From NCBI GenBank assembly GCA_002290555.1, contig NEUK01000012.1:1-32459 (forward strand): a stretch of DNA of 32,459 bases, given 5' to 3'. Every line of letters starts with the position of its first letter. The first letter of the stretch is position 1. This stretch comes from Spartobacteria bacterium AMD-G4. GTDB lineage: Bacteria; Verrucomicrobiota; Verrucomicrobiia; Chthoniobacterales; Terrimicrobiaceae. This document shows, in pieces, positions 16,507-25,592 of the stretch. The translations under genes were made by a program, and so were the position numbers. The notes beneath the pieces are model-generated. The model saw nothing but the letters and a program-made list of their open reading frames with translations. It was not told the origin of the DNA and searched no databases.

Positions 16507-18645
16507 TTACAATTGCTGGGCGATTTTTTCCAATGTGTAGCACTCGATAATGTCCTCGGGCAGGTATTCCGTGAAGTCACCGAGCTTAATACCGCACTCC
16601 AGACCTGAGCGCACTTCCTTAACCTCATCGGCGAAGCGGCGCAGGGTGGCCATGCCTCCGTCGTAAATGGGTTGGCGGCGGCGCAGCACACGGGCGCGGG
16701 CGCTGCGGGCAATGCGGCCGTCCGTAACGATACAACCCGCGACTTTACCCTTCGTGAGGTCGAACACTTGCTTGACCTCCGCATGGCCGATAATGGCCTC
16801 ACGAAGTTCAGGTGCGAGCAATCCGCTCATGGATTCACGGACCTGATCGAGCAATTCATAAATAATGCTAAACAGCTTAATCTGAACGCCCTCGCGCTTG
16901 GCAGCTTGCGCCGCGCTATTCTCGGTTTTCGTGCCAAAACCAATAATGACGGTATTTGAGGCGCTGGCGAGCATGACATCGGATTCCGTGATCGGACCGA
17001 CAGCACTGTGAATGATATCGAGAGAGATTTTCTTCTGCGGAATTTCCTTGAGCGAAGAAACAACAGCCTCGAGCGAACCTTGAACATCGCATTTGATGAT
17101 TGCTTTCAGGGTCGGCTTTGCATCGGAAGCAATACTGGCAAAAAGGTTCTCCAGCGTGGTGCGCTGCGGCGAGGAAAGTTTGGTGTCGCGCAGGTCGGCC
17201 AACCGCTCCTCGCTCAGAAAACGGGCGGATTTCTCGCAATCCATCACCACAAGCTCGTCGCCTGCATTTGGAATACCGCTCAGGCCAAGAATTTTTACGG
17301 GCGTTGAGGGACCTGCTTCCTTGATGGGTTTCCCAAGATCGTTGGTGAGTTGCTTCACCTTGCCCCACTGGCTGCCGCAGATAAAAATATCGCCCGTTTT
17401 CAATGTGCCCATCCGAACGATGACTGTGGCTGTGGGGCCTCGGCCCTGCTCGACTTGAGCTTCGATAACTGTGCACCGTGCATCCAGCGTCGAGCTTGTC
17501 TTCAACTCCAGCATCTCAGCTTCAAGAAGCATAGAGTCGAGAAGGTCGCTGATGCCAGTTCCCTTCGTGGCGCTCACCGGAATACAGATGGTATCTCCTC
17601 CCCAATCCTCGGGTGTGAGGCCTTTCTCCTGCAGCTGCGTGCGAACACGGTCGGGGTTTGCCGAGGGCATATCGATCTTGTTGATGGCCACCATGATTTT
17701 TACCTTGGCAGCCTTGGCATGCGAGATCGCTTCGAGCGTCTGCGGCATGAGTCCGTCATCCGCCGCCACAACAATGACAACGATGTCCGTGATATTTGCT
17801 CCACGGGCGCGCATGGCCGTGAAGGCGGCGTGGCCGGGGGTGTCGAGGAAAGTGATTTTTTGGCCGTTACGCTCCACGCTGTAAGCCCCGATATGCTGCG
17901 TGATGCCGCCAGCTTCACCGGCTGCGACGCGGGCCTTGCGAATCGCATCAAGAAGAGAGGTTTTGCCGTGGTCGACATGGCCCATGAAAGTGATAATCGG
18001 AGCGCGCAGCTTGAGTTCATCGATCTTGGCAGGCTCGGGTGCCTTGGGAACCTCCACTTTGGCTTCGACCTTGTGGTGCCCCTTGGAGGTGTCCTTGCGC
18101 TCGCGTTCGAACACAAATCCATGCATTTCACAGATTTTCGCAACGACATCGGATTCCACCGATTGGTTCAGATTTGCAAATATCTGAAGCGACATGAGGT
18201 CTTTGATCAGCTGGAAGGGCTTCAAGCCAAGCTCTTCAGCAAGAACCCTCACGGCGATCGGAGGCTTGATATTGATGACTTTTTTTCCTGAGTTCTCGTG
18301 AACTTCAGCGTCTTGCTCCATGGCCTCGGGCGTTTCCTCCTGCGGAGCAGGTTCCAGAACAGGCTCCGGTGGAGGTGGTAGTGGCGTCTTTGAAGCCGGT
18401 GGAGCTACAAGGGGCTTAATGAAAGGCTGTATCCCCGGACGATCCGAGGTTTTTCTGACTTTTTTAACCGGTTCGAGCAGATCCACCGTCGGAGCTTGGA
18501 CTTTAGGCTCGGGGGGTGGTGTGGCTGGCGGAGCAGGAGATTCAGCTGTGGGACGTAAATTGCGCGTGGAGCGCGAGGTTCCTACCGGACGTCGTGTCGC
18601 GGTCGGCTTCTCCTCGATTGTTTTTTTCTTTGTTTTCTCTGCCAT
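16507..18645 (-). CDS. infB: Translation initiation factor IF-2
   Basis: This GTPase brings initiator tRNA to the ribosome. The protein has 712 aa with a Pro/Ala/Glu-rich N-terminal region (about 1-115), an IF2 N-terminal module (about 120-180, [20 protein letters not shown]), and then the G domain: [11 protein letters not shown] (G1), [10 protein letters not shown] (G2), DTPGHAAF (G3), NKIDMP (G4) and SATKG (G5). Domains II to IV follow with the C-terminal fMet-tRNA-binding domain ([20 protein letters not shown]). It begins 36 bp after the nusA stop. No Shine-Dalgarno motif is visible, so it is probably translated in connection with nusA. Confidence 0.97.
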   Translation of the reverse strand: MAEKTKKKTIEEKPTATRRPVGTSRSTRNLRPTAESPAPPATPPPEPKVQAPTVDLLEPVKKVRKTSDRPGIQPFIKPLVAPPASKTPLPPPPEPVLEPAPQEETPEAMEQDAEVHENSGKKVINIKPPIAVRVLAEELGLKPFQLIKDLMSLQIFANLNQSVESDVVAKICEMHGFVFERERKDTSKGHHKVEAKVEVPKAPEPAKIDELKLRAPIITFMGHVDHGKTSLLDAIRKARVAAGEAGGITQHIGAYSVERNGQKITFLDTPGHAAFTAMRARGANITDIVVIVVAADDGLMPQTLEAISHAKAAKVKIMVAINKIDMPSANPDRVRTQLQEKGLTPEDWGGDTICIPVSATKGTGISDLLDSMLLEAEMLELKTSSTLDARCTVIEAQVEQGRGPTATVIVRMGTLKTGDIFICGSQWGKVKQLTNDLGKPIKEAGPSTPVKILGLSGIPNAGDELVVMDCEKSARFLSEERLADLRDTKLSSPQRTTLENLFASIASDAKPTLKAIIKCDVQGSLEAVVSSLKEIPQKKISLDIIHSAVGPITESDVMLASASNTVIIGFGTKTENSAAQAAKREGVQIKLFSIIYELLDQVRESMSGLLAPELREAIIGHAEVKQVFDLTKGKVAGCIVTDGRIARSARARVLRRRQPIYDGGMATLRRFADEVKEVRSGLECGIKLGDFTEYLPEDIIECYTLEKIAQQL

Positions 18646-18681
18646 GGTGAATTACGAGCCGGGGGAACGTTTTCATACCCC

Positions 18682-19941
18682 TCAGGCGGCGGGAGTTTTT
18701 TGTGTAGCCTGTGCTGCCTCGAGGATTCGCTGTCCGGTCTCGATATCGGAACCAAGCGCGTCGGCAATATCCTCGGCTCCCGCTAATTGGACGACCTCGA
18801 TGGAATTCATGCCGCCGGCCGTGAGTTTGAGAGCGTCATCTTCGGAGATTCCAAGAACCTCAGCAAGCGAGTGGGCGGCCTCGTCGGTCTTGTTTTTGAG
18901 AGCCTTTTCTTCGCGCTTGTCTTCTTGGATATCCACTTCCCAACCACACATTTTGGCCGTGAGGCGGGCATTTTGCCCTTTGCGTCCGATGGCGATGGAA
19001 AGATCCTCCTTCGGAACAAGAACCTGAATGGTTTTTCTCGCCTCGTCAGCTGTGATGGCTTTGATATTTGCGGGCTTGAGTGCAGCGCTTACGAACTTCA
19101 GCGGATCAGCATCCCAGCGGATGATGTCGACTTTTTCGTTATTGAGTTCGCGGACGATGTTTTTCACACGGGCACCTCGCATGCCGACACAGGCACCCAC
19201 AGGATCAACCTTCGGGTCAGCACTGTGCACGGCGACTTTCGTGCGGAAACCAGCCTCTCGGGCAAGAACTTTAAGTTCAACCGTGTGGTCTGCGATCTCA
19301 CTGACCTCGAGTTCGAAAAGGCGGCGGACGAAATTGGGGTGGCTGCGGGAAAGAATAATCTCCGGACCGCGGCTACCGCTCTCCACGGCCACAACGTAAG
19401 CGCGCAGCCGGTCTCCGATATTGTATTCTTCGGTGAGCACCCGCTCGCGAGATGGCATGATGCCTTCGAACTTGCCAAGATCGATAATAACATCCGAACG
19501 CTCAAATCGACGAACAGTGCCGGTCACGATCTCGCCGGCCCGATCTTTGAACTCATCGTAAATCATTTCGCGCTCGATCTGGCGGAGGCGCTGGTTGATG
19601 GCTTGGCGCGCCGCTTGGGCAGCAATGCGGCCGAAATCACGCGGCGTGACTTCGACTTCTATCTCCTCACCAGGGAGCACATCCGGTTTGATGGCTTTCG
19701 CTTTAGAAAGTTGTATTTCTTCATGAGGGCAGGTCACTTTTTCTGCAACAATGAGCTTTGCCATGGCGCGAATGGCGCCACTCTGAGGATTGATTTCGAT
19801 GCGAAGCTCTCGGGTGCCCGAGGTGAAACTTTTCTTTGAAGCCGTCAGGATGGATGTGGATATAGCATCCACCAAGACATCGCGTTTGATGCCCTTCTCA
19901 CGCTCCAGCAGGTCTAGCATTGTGATGAGTTCGGAATTCAT
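18682..19941 (-). CDS. nusA: Transcription termination/antitermination factor NusA
   Basis: NusA binds RNA polymerase and modulates pausing, termination and antitermination. I start it at the ATG at 19941 (MNSELITMLDLLEREKGI), which matches the family N-terminus. The ORF-track start at 20385 would add 148 residues without homology and run through the divergent promoter region. In 419 aa the order is N-terminal RNAP-binding domain (1-125), S1 domain (about 130-195, VTGTVRRFERSDVIIDLG), two KH domains (VGACVGMRGARVKNIV and LSIAIGRKGQNARLTAKM) and one C-terminal helix-hairpin-helix repeat. rimP, which usually precedes nusA, is not present; the gene heads the minus-strand operon. Confidence 0.96.
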   Translation of the reverse strand: MNSELITMLDLLEREKGIKRDVLVDAISTSILTASKKSFTSGTRELRIEINPQSGAIRAMAKLIVAEKVTCPHEEIQLSKAKAIKPDVLPGEEIEVEVTPRDFGRIAAQAARQAINQRLRQIEREMIYDEFKDRAGEIVTGTVRRFERSDVIIDLGKFEGIMPSRERVLTEEYNIGDRLRAYVVAVESGSRGPEIILSRSHPNFVRRLFELEVSEIADHTVELKVLAREAGFRTKVAVHSADPKVDPVGACVGMRGARVKNIVRELNNEKVDIIRWDADPLKFVSAALKPANIKAITADEARKTIQVLVPKEDLSIAIGRKGQNARLTAKMCGWEVDIQEDKREEKALKNKTDEAAHSLAEVLGISEDDALKLTAGGMNSIEVVQLAGAEDIADALGSDIETGQRILEAAQATQKTPAA

Positions 19942-20134
19942 AAAGTCGTTTCTGCCGAAACAGAAAGCAACGAGCTGTAGCCGCAGCGCTTTCCTTCCGG
20001 AACCGAGCACTATGGCGACACATCCAAGTCGGGTCAAGCGGCAAGGGCTTTTAATTTGCTCAAAATCCCGATCTCGTAAATCAGGCGGCCCGGGAGTTTG
20101 CATTCGAGCGTTCGCCGAGTATAGGATTCTCAAC
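19942..20134. promoter_or_regulatory. Divergent promoter region nusA / lipoprotein pair
   Basis: This 193-bp gap between oppositely oriented starts must contain the promoter of the long nusA operon and that of the lipoprotein-like genes. Near the nusA start, TTTCTG-ccgaaa-CAGAAA (19949-19966) forms a 6-bp inverted repeat in the nusA leader. I cannot point to convincing -10/-35 boxes. Confidence 0.5.
19949..19966. repeat. Inverted repeat in nusA leader
   Basis: TTTCTG-ccgaaa-CAGAAA is a perfect 6-bp inverted repeat with a 6-nt spacer, 7 nt upstream of the nusA ATG. It could be an operator or a leader hairpin acting on nusA translation; its role is unknown. Confidence 0.35.
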
Positions 20135-20641
20135 ATGCGACCCAGTTGGCATGTGTCATTTTTTTTCTTTCTCACTACCTGCCTCCTGACATCAAACGCT
20201 TGCCGAAAAGTTCCCCCGCCGCCGGAACCTGACATTTCCCCAGTCATCCCAATTCCCAACACGGCACCAGTGCCAGATGTTGCTTGGCAAACTATCGAAA
20301 TCCACCGCGCATCCCAGAAAATGGCACTGGATGGTTTCCAATACGGAAAAACCACGCTGGGCTGGCCCTTTGAAATCCGCGCCACTTCGTCGCAGGCCTA
20401 TCTGGACCATCTTATCCACGAGAACTTCCTCCCGCCTGAAGCCGTCCGATGGATTGATCACCACTGGCGCATCGCCAACCTGAGCGACTCAGATCCAGGG
20501 GAAACTGTATTCCTCAAAGTCACGCAGCAGGATAAGAGTGTGGTCCTTGTCCGGAAGGACGGGCAACGAGCTGTTTTTCAAGATGAAGCTGCTGCCTCCT
20601 CCGTTAAGGCACCTCCCCGCGAGCCCGCTTGGCTGCCCTGA
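20135..20641 (+). CDS. Exported protein, possible lipoprotein, unknown function
   Basis: I place the start at the ATG at 20135 (MRPSWHVSFFFFLTTCLL), which gives a signal peptide; the track's longer N-terminus lies in the nusA leader and is not credible. The signal ends TSNACRK, a weak lipobox because the -3 residue is Ser rather than Leu. The mature part has a Pro-rich spacer (VPPPPEPDISPVIPIP) and then about 110 residues of mixed structure (KMALDGFQYGKTTLGWPFEI) that faintly recall the globular part of pseudopilins. That resemblance is weak, and I do not recognise the family. The signal peptide is encoded partly by a run of eight T residues. Its stop overlaps the next start (TGATG), so the two genes are a coupled pair. 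Confidence 0.7.
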   Translation: MRPSWHVSFFFFLTTCLLTSNACRKVPPPPEPDISPVIPIPNTAPVPDVAWQTIEIHRASQKMALDGFQYGKTTLGWPFEIRATSSQAYLDHLIHENFLPPEAVRWIDHHWRIANLSDSDPGETVFLKVTQQDKSVVLVRKDGQRAVFQDEAAASSVKAPPREPAWLP

Positions 20642-21105
20642 TGAGTCGAAAAATCCGCATAGCCACAGTGCTGACGCTTCTTGCACTCACTGCCTGCACA
20701 GGCCAGCGGGAGAAGAGAGCGCCCGCACCGAGCGTTTCCTGGCTCGGCAACTTAGGTAAATTTCTCCCAAAAAAGAAGCCCGCCCCTCCCGTGGCCACGC
20801 CCGTCAATTGGGGGGGCACGATTCGCATGGTCAACAAAAACGAGAATTTTGCCCTTGTTGAGGCCGAATCGGCGACGCCTTGCGTAGTCGGAGAAAAATA
20901 CCTTTGCGTTCGGAATGGGCGCGAGTCCGGAACCCTGATGATCACCTCGCTGAGAGCCCATCCCTTTATCATAGCCGATATTTTAGGAGGCGATCCGTGC
21001 GATGGAGACAAGATTTACCTCCCGCGCCCATCGCCCCCAGGAGGAGCACCTATCGTTTCGGATTTGTCTCCCGCAGATACATCGGCGGCGCCCATCCCAG
21101 AATAA
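20641..21105 (+). CDS. Predicted lipoprotein of unknown function
   Basis: Starting at the ATG at 20641 (MSRKIRIATVLTLLALTAC), the protein has 154 aa with a canonical lipobox, LTAC, at about residues 17-20. A basic and Pro-rich spacer (FLPKKKPAPP) is followed by a small beta-rich domain (GTIRMVNKNENFALVE, then GEKYLCVRNGRESGTLMI, then AADI-like FIIADILGGDPCDGDKIYL). This pattern resembles FlgT C-terminal-like or SH3-like barrels in other envelope proteins, but the match is only by eye. The gene overlaps the stop of the preceding exported protein gene by 1 nt. It lies 85 bp before the TolC-family gene and may share its transcript. Confidence 0.75.
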   Translation: MSRKIRIATVLTLLALTACTGQREKRAPAPSVSWLGNLGKFLPKKKPAPPVATPVNWGGTIRMVNKNENFALVEAESATPCVVGEKYLCVRNGRESGTLMITSLRAHPFIIADILGGDPCDGDKIYLPRPSPPGGAPIVSDLSPADTSAAPIPE

Positions 21106-21190
21106 ATCCAGCCATGATCGATTCGATTTTCTTTTCAGCGGCTGTTTCTCGCCTAAAATGCCCGTCTTGTTCAAATTGCCTGCCCTTGCC

Positions 21191-23053
21191 ATGAAACCCA
21201 AATTCTCCACCTTTCTTTCCGCCGCCTTGCTTCTCCTTTCAGCTCTCCGACTTGGTGCACAGACCCCAACACCCACTCCGAGTCCTCAGTTCCAAGATTT
21301 GCCGCCACCGCCGCCACTTCCTCAATTCACCCCGCTGCCGCTTCCCTCGATCAGCCCGACCCCCACAGGCACACCTCTTCCAGACGGCACCCTGCCTCTT
21401 CCACTGCCCGTGATGCCTGCCGCTCCACCCCTGTCGTCGCCGAGCCAGATTTCCAGCGAGCTCGCCGCGCCACTGCCCGCACAATCCGCCGAGCCGCTTG
21501 CGCCAAGCCCCGCCACCCCTGTGCTGGAGCAAAGCTCCCGCGCCGCAGTGACAAAGGAAATGGCCACCACCGACTTCTACAAAGCCCTTAACGAACTCAT
21601 CGCCAGGCAAAGAAATCCCAAGGTCCCCGACTTGAAAATCGAGGACGCCCTCCAAACAGCCATCAAGCAAAACCCGGAAATCCTCGCTGCCGCCCAAGAG
21701 CTGAATTCCTCTTCCGGTCGCTTCATCAGCATCCGCTCAAAACTCATCCCCCAGGTTTCCTTGAATTCCAACTACGGCTTCACGAGCCGCGAGATCAACG
21801 ATGTGAGCTTCGGGGGGGGGAATATCAACAGTGAGGCTTGGAGCGTCAGCATAGAGTTTTCTCAGCTCATCTACGACGGCGGCGCTGTTGTCTCCGGCAT
21901 ACGCGCAGCCCTCTCGGATGAGCAAGAGGCCTACTATCGCCTGCGCAGCGTCATTGATACGGTCATCTCAAAAGTGAAGACCAACTTCTTCGAAGTCGTC
22001 CTGAATCGCGCCCTCATCATCGCCAACCAACAATCTGTCGATCTCCTTACAGAGCAATTGAAAGACCAGCAGAACCGCTACGAGGCCGGCACCGTGCCGC
22101 GCTTCAATGTTCTCCAAGCCGAAGTCGCACTTGCAAACGCAAAACCCCCGCTCATCCAAGCCCAGAACAACTACCGCGTTTCCATGTTTCGACTCGTGCG
22201 CCTGCTGGGCATGGACTACCCACCCGGCTTCCCGAGCGAGGTTCCGTTCAACATTGTTGGCAAACTCGACTATAAACCCCGCACCTTGAATTCCGACGAG
22301 TCCGTGCGCATCGCCGTCGCGCGCAACCCCGACCTCAAAGCCCAGCGCCAGCTCATCCTTGGCGAGGCCGCACGCGTCAACCAACAGGTCGCCGGCTACC
22401 TGCCTCAAATCAGCGCCAGTGCAAGACAGACAAACGAAAGCGACTTCCTCACAAACAACCTCACCGACATGGTCAACGGTTGGTTTTTCGGAGTCAGGGG
22501 CTCCTGGGCCATCTGGGACGGGCTCCTCACCTACGGCAATGTGAAAACCGCCAAGGCCCGCATGGAGCAGGGAAAAATCAATTACGACAACGGCGTGCGA
22601 GAAGTTATCCTTCAAGTCCAAGAGGCCATCTCAAAACTCCTCGAGGCCCGCGAAACCGTGGACAGCCAAGAGGCCAGCGTGGTGCAGGGAGTGGAAGCCC
22701 TTCGCCTCGCGCAGGAACGCCTCGATGCCGGCGCAGGCACGCAGCTCGATGTGTTGAACCAACAGACCTCACTCCTTCAGTCGCAGACATTCCTCCTCCA
22801 GGCCTACTATAGCTACATCCAAGGCATGGCGGAATACGACCGCGCCCTCTCGCTGGACACGCGCTTCCAAGATATCTTCGACGATCCGCTCACCAAGCCG
22901 CAGGCCAAGCGCTTCAACAAACTCAACGATCCCGAGCGCCCACAAGCGAAGCTCCCACGCCAATACCGCAAGCAAGACCCGATCAAACCGATCCTCGAAA
23001 AAGCTCCAGCTCCATCGCCGACCCCAACAGCGACCAAGAAAAAATCCAACTGA
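21191..23053 (+). CDS. TolC-family outer membrane efflux protein with Pro-rich N-terminus
   Basis: TolC-like trimers form a beta-barrel and periplasmic alpha-tunnel used by efflux pumps and type I secretion. I start at MKPKFSTFLSAALLLLSALRLGAQ, a clear signal peptide (an in-frame ATG at 21158 would add 11 residues). The mature N-terminus is a Pro-rich segment of about 100 residues, unusual for the family. Two OEP repeats follow: LKIEDALQTAIKQNPEILAAAQ ... LLTEQLKDQQNRYEAGTVPRFNVLQAEVALA, and SVRIAVARNPDLKAQRQ ... ALRLAQERLDAGAGTQLDVLNQQT. A tail of about 70 residues is Lys/Pro-rich. A run of nine G residues (21812-21820) lies in the first predicted hairpin loop. No inner-membrane transporter or membrane-fusion gene is adjacent, so its partner is elsewhere or unknown. 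Confidence 0.9.
   Translation: MKPKFSTFLSAALLLLSALRLGAQTPTPTPSPQFQDLPPPPPLPQFTPLPLPSISPTPTGTPLPDGTLPLPLPVMPAAPPLSSPSQISSELAAPLPAQSAEPLAPSPATPVLEQSSRAAVTKEMATTDFYKALNELIARQRNPKVPDLKIEDALQTAIKQNPEILAAAQELNSSSGRFISIRSKLIPQVSLNSNYGFTSREINDVSFGGGNINSEAWSVSIEFSQLIYDGGAVVSGIRAALSDEQEAYYRLRSVIDTVISKVKTNFFEVVLNRALIIANQQSVDLLTEQLKDQQNRYEAGTVPRFNVLQAEVALANAKPPLIQAQNNYRVSMFRLVRLLGMDYPPGFPSEVPFNIVGKLDYKPRTLNSDESVRIAVARNPDLKAQRQLILGEAARVNQQVAGYLPQISASARQTNESDFLTNNLTDMVNGWFFGVRGSWAIWDGLLTYGNVKTAKARMEQGKINYDNGVREVILQVQEAISKLLEARETVDSQEASVVQGVEALRLAQERLDAGAGTQLDVLNQQTSLLQSQTFLLQAYYSYIQGMAEYDRALSLDTRFQDIFDDPLTKPQAKRFNKLNDPERPQAKLPRQYRKQDPIKPILEKAPAPSPTPTATKKKSN
21812..21820 (+). repeat. G9 homopolymer in tolC-family gene
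   Basis: TTC-GGG-GGG-GGG-AAT encodes three glycines in a loop of the outer-membrane protein. A change by one G would shift the frame and cut the protein short. Tracts of this length are slippage-prone in other bacteria. Confidence 0.9.
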
Positions 23054-23084
23054 CAGCCGCCAGCGGGGGAATTCGCACAGCCAG

Positions 23085-23852
23085 ATGATTCGACAACTTC
23101 TAACGGCCACACTTGCATTGTCCTCCCTCGCGGCCCTGGCGTCCCCTGCCGAACTCAGCGATGCGCAGGCACTCGAAATCGGCCGCCGCATCTGGAAAAA
23201 CGAGTGCGCCGGCACAGTCAGCGGCCTCACCTCGTGGAACAAAGGCGAGGAGTTCCCATCCCTCGGCATCGCCCATTTCATTTGGTATCCCGCCGGACGC
23301 AGCGGACCGTTTGAAGAAAGCTGGCCCGGCCTCGCACGGTTCCTGAAAACACAAAACGCGCCGGTCGAAAATTGGATGCTTGGCGCCTGCCCTTGGAAAA
23401 CCCGCGATGCGTTCATGGCCGATCTCAATGGCCCCCGCCTCACCGCCCTCCGCGCCATGCTTTCCCAAACAGTCGCCCCACAGGCGCGCTACGCCGCGAT
23501 GCGCATGGAGGCCGCACTGCCGAAAATGCTCGCCGCCACACCGTCCGCCCAGCGTGCAAAAATCGAAGCCAACTTCCGCCGCGTCGCCGCAGAGCCCCTC
23601 GGCTTCTACGCGCTCATGGATTATGTGAACTTTAAAGGCGAGGGCGTGAACCCCGCCGAGCGCTACAACGGCCAGGGCTGGGGACTCCTGCAGGTTCTCG
23701 AAACCATGCCATCCGCTGGAAACGCCCTGCCGGAGTTCGCCCGGGCCGCCGATGCCGTCCTGACCCGCCGCGTTCGCAATGCCCCGCCCGCCCGCAACGA
23801 GGCCAAGTGGCTTCCCGGGTGGCGGAACAGGCTTCAAACCTACCTTCAATGA
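23085..23852 (+). CDS. Secreted protein of unknown function
   Basis: The protein has 255 aa with a signal peptide, MIRQLLTATLALSSLAALASPAE, cleaved near residue 20. The mature part begins with a block that looks strongly constrained: RIWKNECAGTVSGLTSWN, then GEEFPSLGIAHFIWYPAG. The early Glu followed by a Gly-Ile-x-His block vaguely recalls lysozyme-like folds (E...GIGH), so a wall-active enzyme is possible, but this is speculation. A second motif, FYALMDYVNFKGEGVN, follows with NGQGWGLLQVL near the C-terminus. Its stop overlaps the polX start by 4 nt (ATGA), tying an exported protein to a DNA polymerase. I do not assign a function. Confidence 0.75.
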   Translation: MIRQLLTATLALSSLAALASPAELSDAQALEIGRRIWKNECAGTVSGLTSWNKGEEFPSLGIAHFIWYPAGRSGPFEESWPGLARFLKTQNAPVENWMLGACPWKTRDAFMADLNGPRLTALRAMLSQTVAPQARYAAMRMEAALPKMLAATPSAQRAKIEANFRRVAAEPLGFYALMDYVNFKGEGVNPAERYNGQGWGLLQVLETMPSAGNALPEFARAADAVLTRRVRNAPPARNEAKWLPGWRNRLQTYLQ

Positions 23853-25588
23853 ACAAAGACGAAATTGCCGGTGTCTTCGAAAACATCGCCCGCCTGCTGG
23901 AACTCAAAGGCGAGAATCCCTTCAAAGTCCGAGCCTACACGCACGCCGCCCGCGCGCTGGAGGCCCTCTCCGAGCCACTCGAGACGCTCATCGCCGAAGA
24001 ACGCCTCACAGCAGTTGACGGCATCGGCAAAGCCACTGGAGAAAAAATCACCGAGCTTTCCACCCACAACCGTCTCGACTACTACGACCACCTCCGCGAA
24101 GAATTTCCGCCCGACATTCTCACGCTTTTCGAGATTCAGGGCCTCGGCGCAAAAAAAATCAAAGCGCTCTGGGACACCTTGAAAGTCCACTCCGTGACAA
24201 GCCTCGAGCGCGCCTGCAAGGACGGATCCGTCGCCGCACTGCCGGGCTTCGGCGAGAAGACGGCCGCAAACATCCTCAAGGGCATCGAGCACATGCGCAG
24301 CCACGCCGGGGAATTCCTCTTCGGCGATGTCGCCCACATCGCCGAGGGTCTCCTGGACGACTTGCGCGGACATCCGGATGTCAACCTCGCCCAGATCGCC
24401 GGCAGCTTCCGCCGGAAAAAAGAAATCGTCCGCGACCTCGACTTCATCGTTTCCACCAAACAACCGGAAGCCGTCATGGCATTCTTCACCACCCATCCCT
24501 TGGTGGAAAATGTGCTCGCCCACGGCGCGACAAAATCCAGCGTCATCCTCAAGAGCGGCATCCAATGCGATCTCCGCGCCGTCACAGGCCCCGAGTTTCC
24601 CTTCGCCTTGAATTATTTCACCGGCAGCAAAGAGCACAATGTGCGTATGCGCTCCCGCGCGCTCTCGCGGGGCTGGTCGCTGAACGAATACCGCTTCAGT
24701 GCCGCCGAGGGACGCGAGCTCCGCGAACCTCTGCCCGAGGTTCACGAGGAGGCCGACATCTACCGCGCACTCGGCCTCGATCCCGTGGAGCCCGAGCTCC
24801 GCGAAGACCGGGGGGAAATCGATGCTGCCGAAAAACACAAACTCCCCCACCTCATCGAGTGGACGAACCTTCGCGGCACCTTTCACAATCACACGACCGC
24901 CAGCGACGGCCGAGCCACTCTGGAAAACATGGTCGCCGCCGCGAAGGAACTCGGGCTCGAATATCTCGGCATCGCCGACCACTCGAAGGCGTCATTTCAG
25001 GCAAATGGCCTCGACGAAACACGCCTCGCCGCCCAAGTCGCCCGCATCGCGGAACTCAATGCTGCCGACAAGGAATTCCGCATTTTCGCCGGCACCGAGT
25101 GCGACATTCTCAAGGACGGCTCGCTGGATTTTGCGGATGAAGTCCTCGCCACGCTCGATTATGTCGTGGCGAGCGTCCACTCGTCCTTCACCATGCCGGA
25201 GGCCGAGATGACTAACCGCATCATTCGCGCCATGGAAAATCCCCATGTCACCATGCTCGGCCACCTCACCGGCCGCCTCCTCCTCAGCCGCGAACCCTAC
25301 CAACTGAATATTCCCGCCATCCTCGATGCCGCTGCCGCCACGGGCACGATCATCGAACTCAACGCCAATCCCCGCCGCCTCGATCTCGACTGGCGCTGGT
25401 GGCCTCTCGCCAAAGAGAAAGGCGTGAAATGCGCCATCAATCCCGATGCCCACACGACCGCCGGCCTGCAGGATCTCCTCTTCGGCGTCGGCGTCGCCCG
25501 TAAAGGCTGGCTCACAAAAAACGATGTCATCAATACGCTTCCGCTCACCCGCATTGAGTCCATCCTCAAAGCCAAACGCTCTGCTTGA
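23849..25588 (+). CDS. polX: DNA polymerase X family protein with PHP domain
   Basis: Bacterial PolX enzymes are repair polymerases with a C-terminal PHP 3'-5' exonuclease/phosphatase domain. I start at MNKDEIAGVFENIARLLELKG (579 aa), the family N-terminus; the ATG at 23849 overlaps the previous stop. Residues 1-160 hold the helix-hairpin-helix 8-kDa domain (LTAVDGIGKATGEKI and PGFGEKTAANIL). The nucleotidyltransferase active site is GSFRRKKEIVRDLDFIVS with a third Asp in IQCDLRAV. The PHP domain starts near residue 345 with FHNHTTASDG and continues with GIADHS, GTECDIL, VVASVHSSF and INPDAHTT, so all metal-binding motifs look intact. It is followed after 4 nt by the LysM gene. Confidence 0.95.
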   Translation: MNKDEIAGVFENIARLLELKGENPFKVRAYTHAARALEALSEPLETLIAEERLTAVDGIGKATGEKITELSTHNRLDYYDHLREEFPPDILTLFEIQGLGAKKIKALWDTLKVHSVTSLERACKDGSVAALPGFGEKTAANILKGIEHMRSHAGEFLFGDVAHIAEGLLDDLRGHPDVNLAQIAGSFRRKKEIVRDLDFIVSTKQPEAVMAFFTTHPLVENVLAHGATKSSVILKSGIQCDLRAVTGPEFPFALNYFTGSKEHNVRMRSRALSRGWSLNEYRFSAAEGRELREPLPEVHEEADIYRALGLDPVEPELREDRGEIDAAEKHKLPHLIEWTNLRGTFHNHTTASDGRATLENMVAAAKELGLEYLGIADHSKASFQANGLDETRLAAQVARIAELNAADKEFRIFAGTECDILKDGSLDFADEVLATLDYVVASVHSSFTMPEAEMTNRIIRAMENPHVTMLGHLTGRLLLSREPYQLNIPAILDAAAATGTIIELNANPRRLDLDWRWWPLAKEKGVKCAINPDAHTTAGLQDLLFGVGVARKGWLTKNDVINTLPLTRIESILKAKRSA

Positions 25589-25592
25589 TCCC

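Noticed and set aside
19790-20134. N-terminal extension of the exported protein ORF (19790-20641)
   Set aside because: It overlaps the nusA coding region on the opposite strand; the signal peptide starts at 20135.
19942-20385. 148-residue N-terminal extension of NusA in the ORF track
   Set aside because: The family N-terminus begins at MNSELITMLDLL, and the extension runs across the divergent promoter and the opposite gene.
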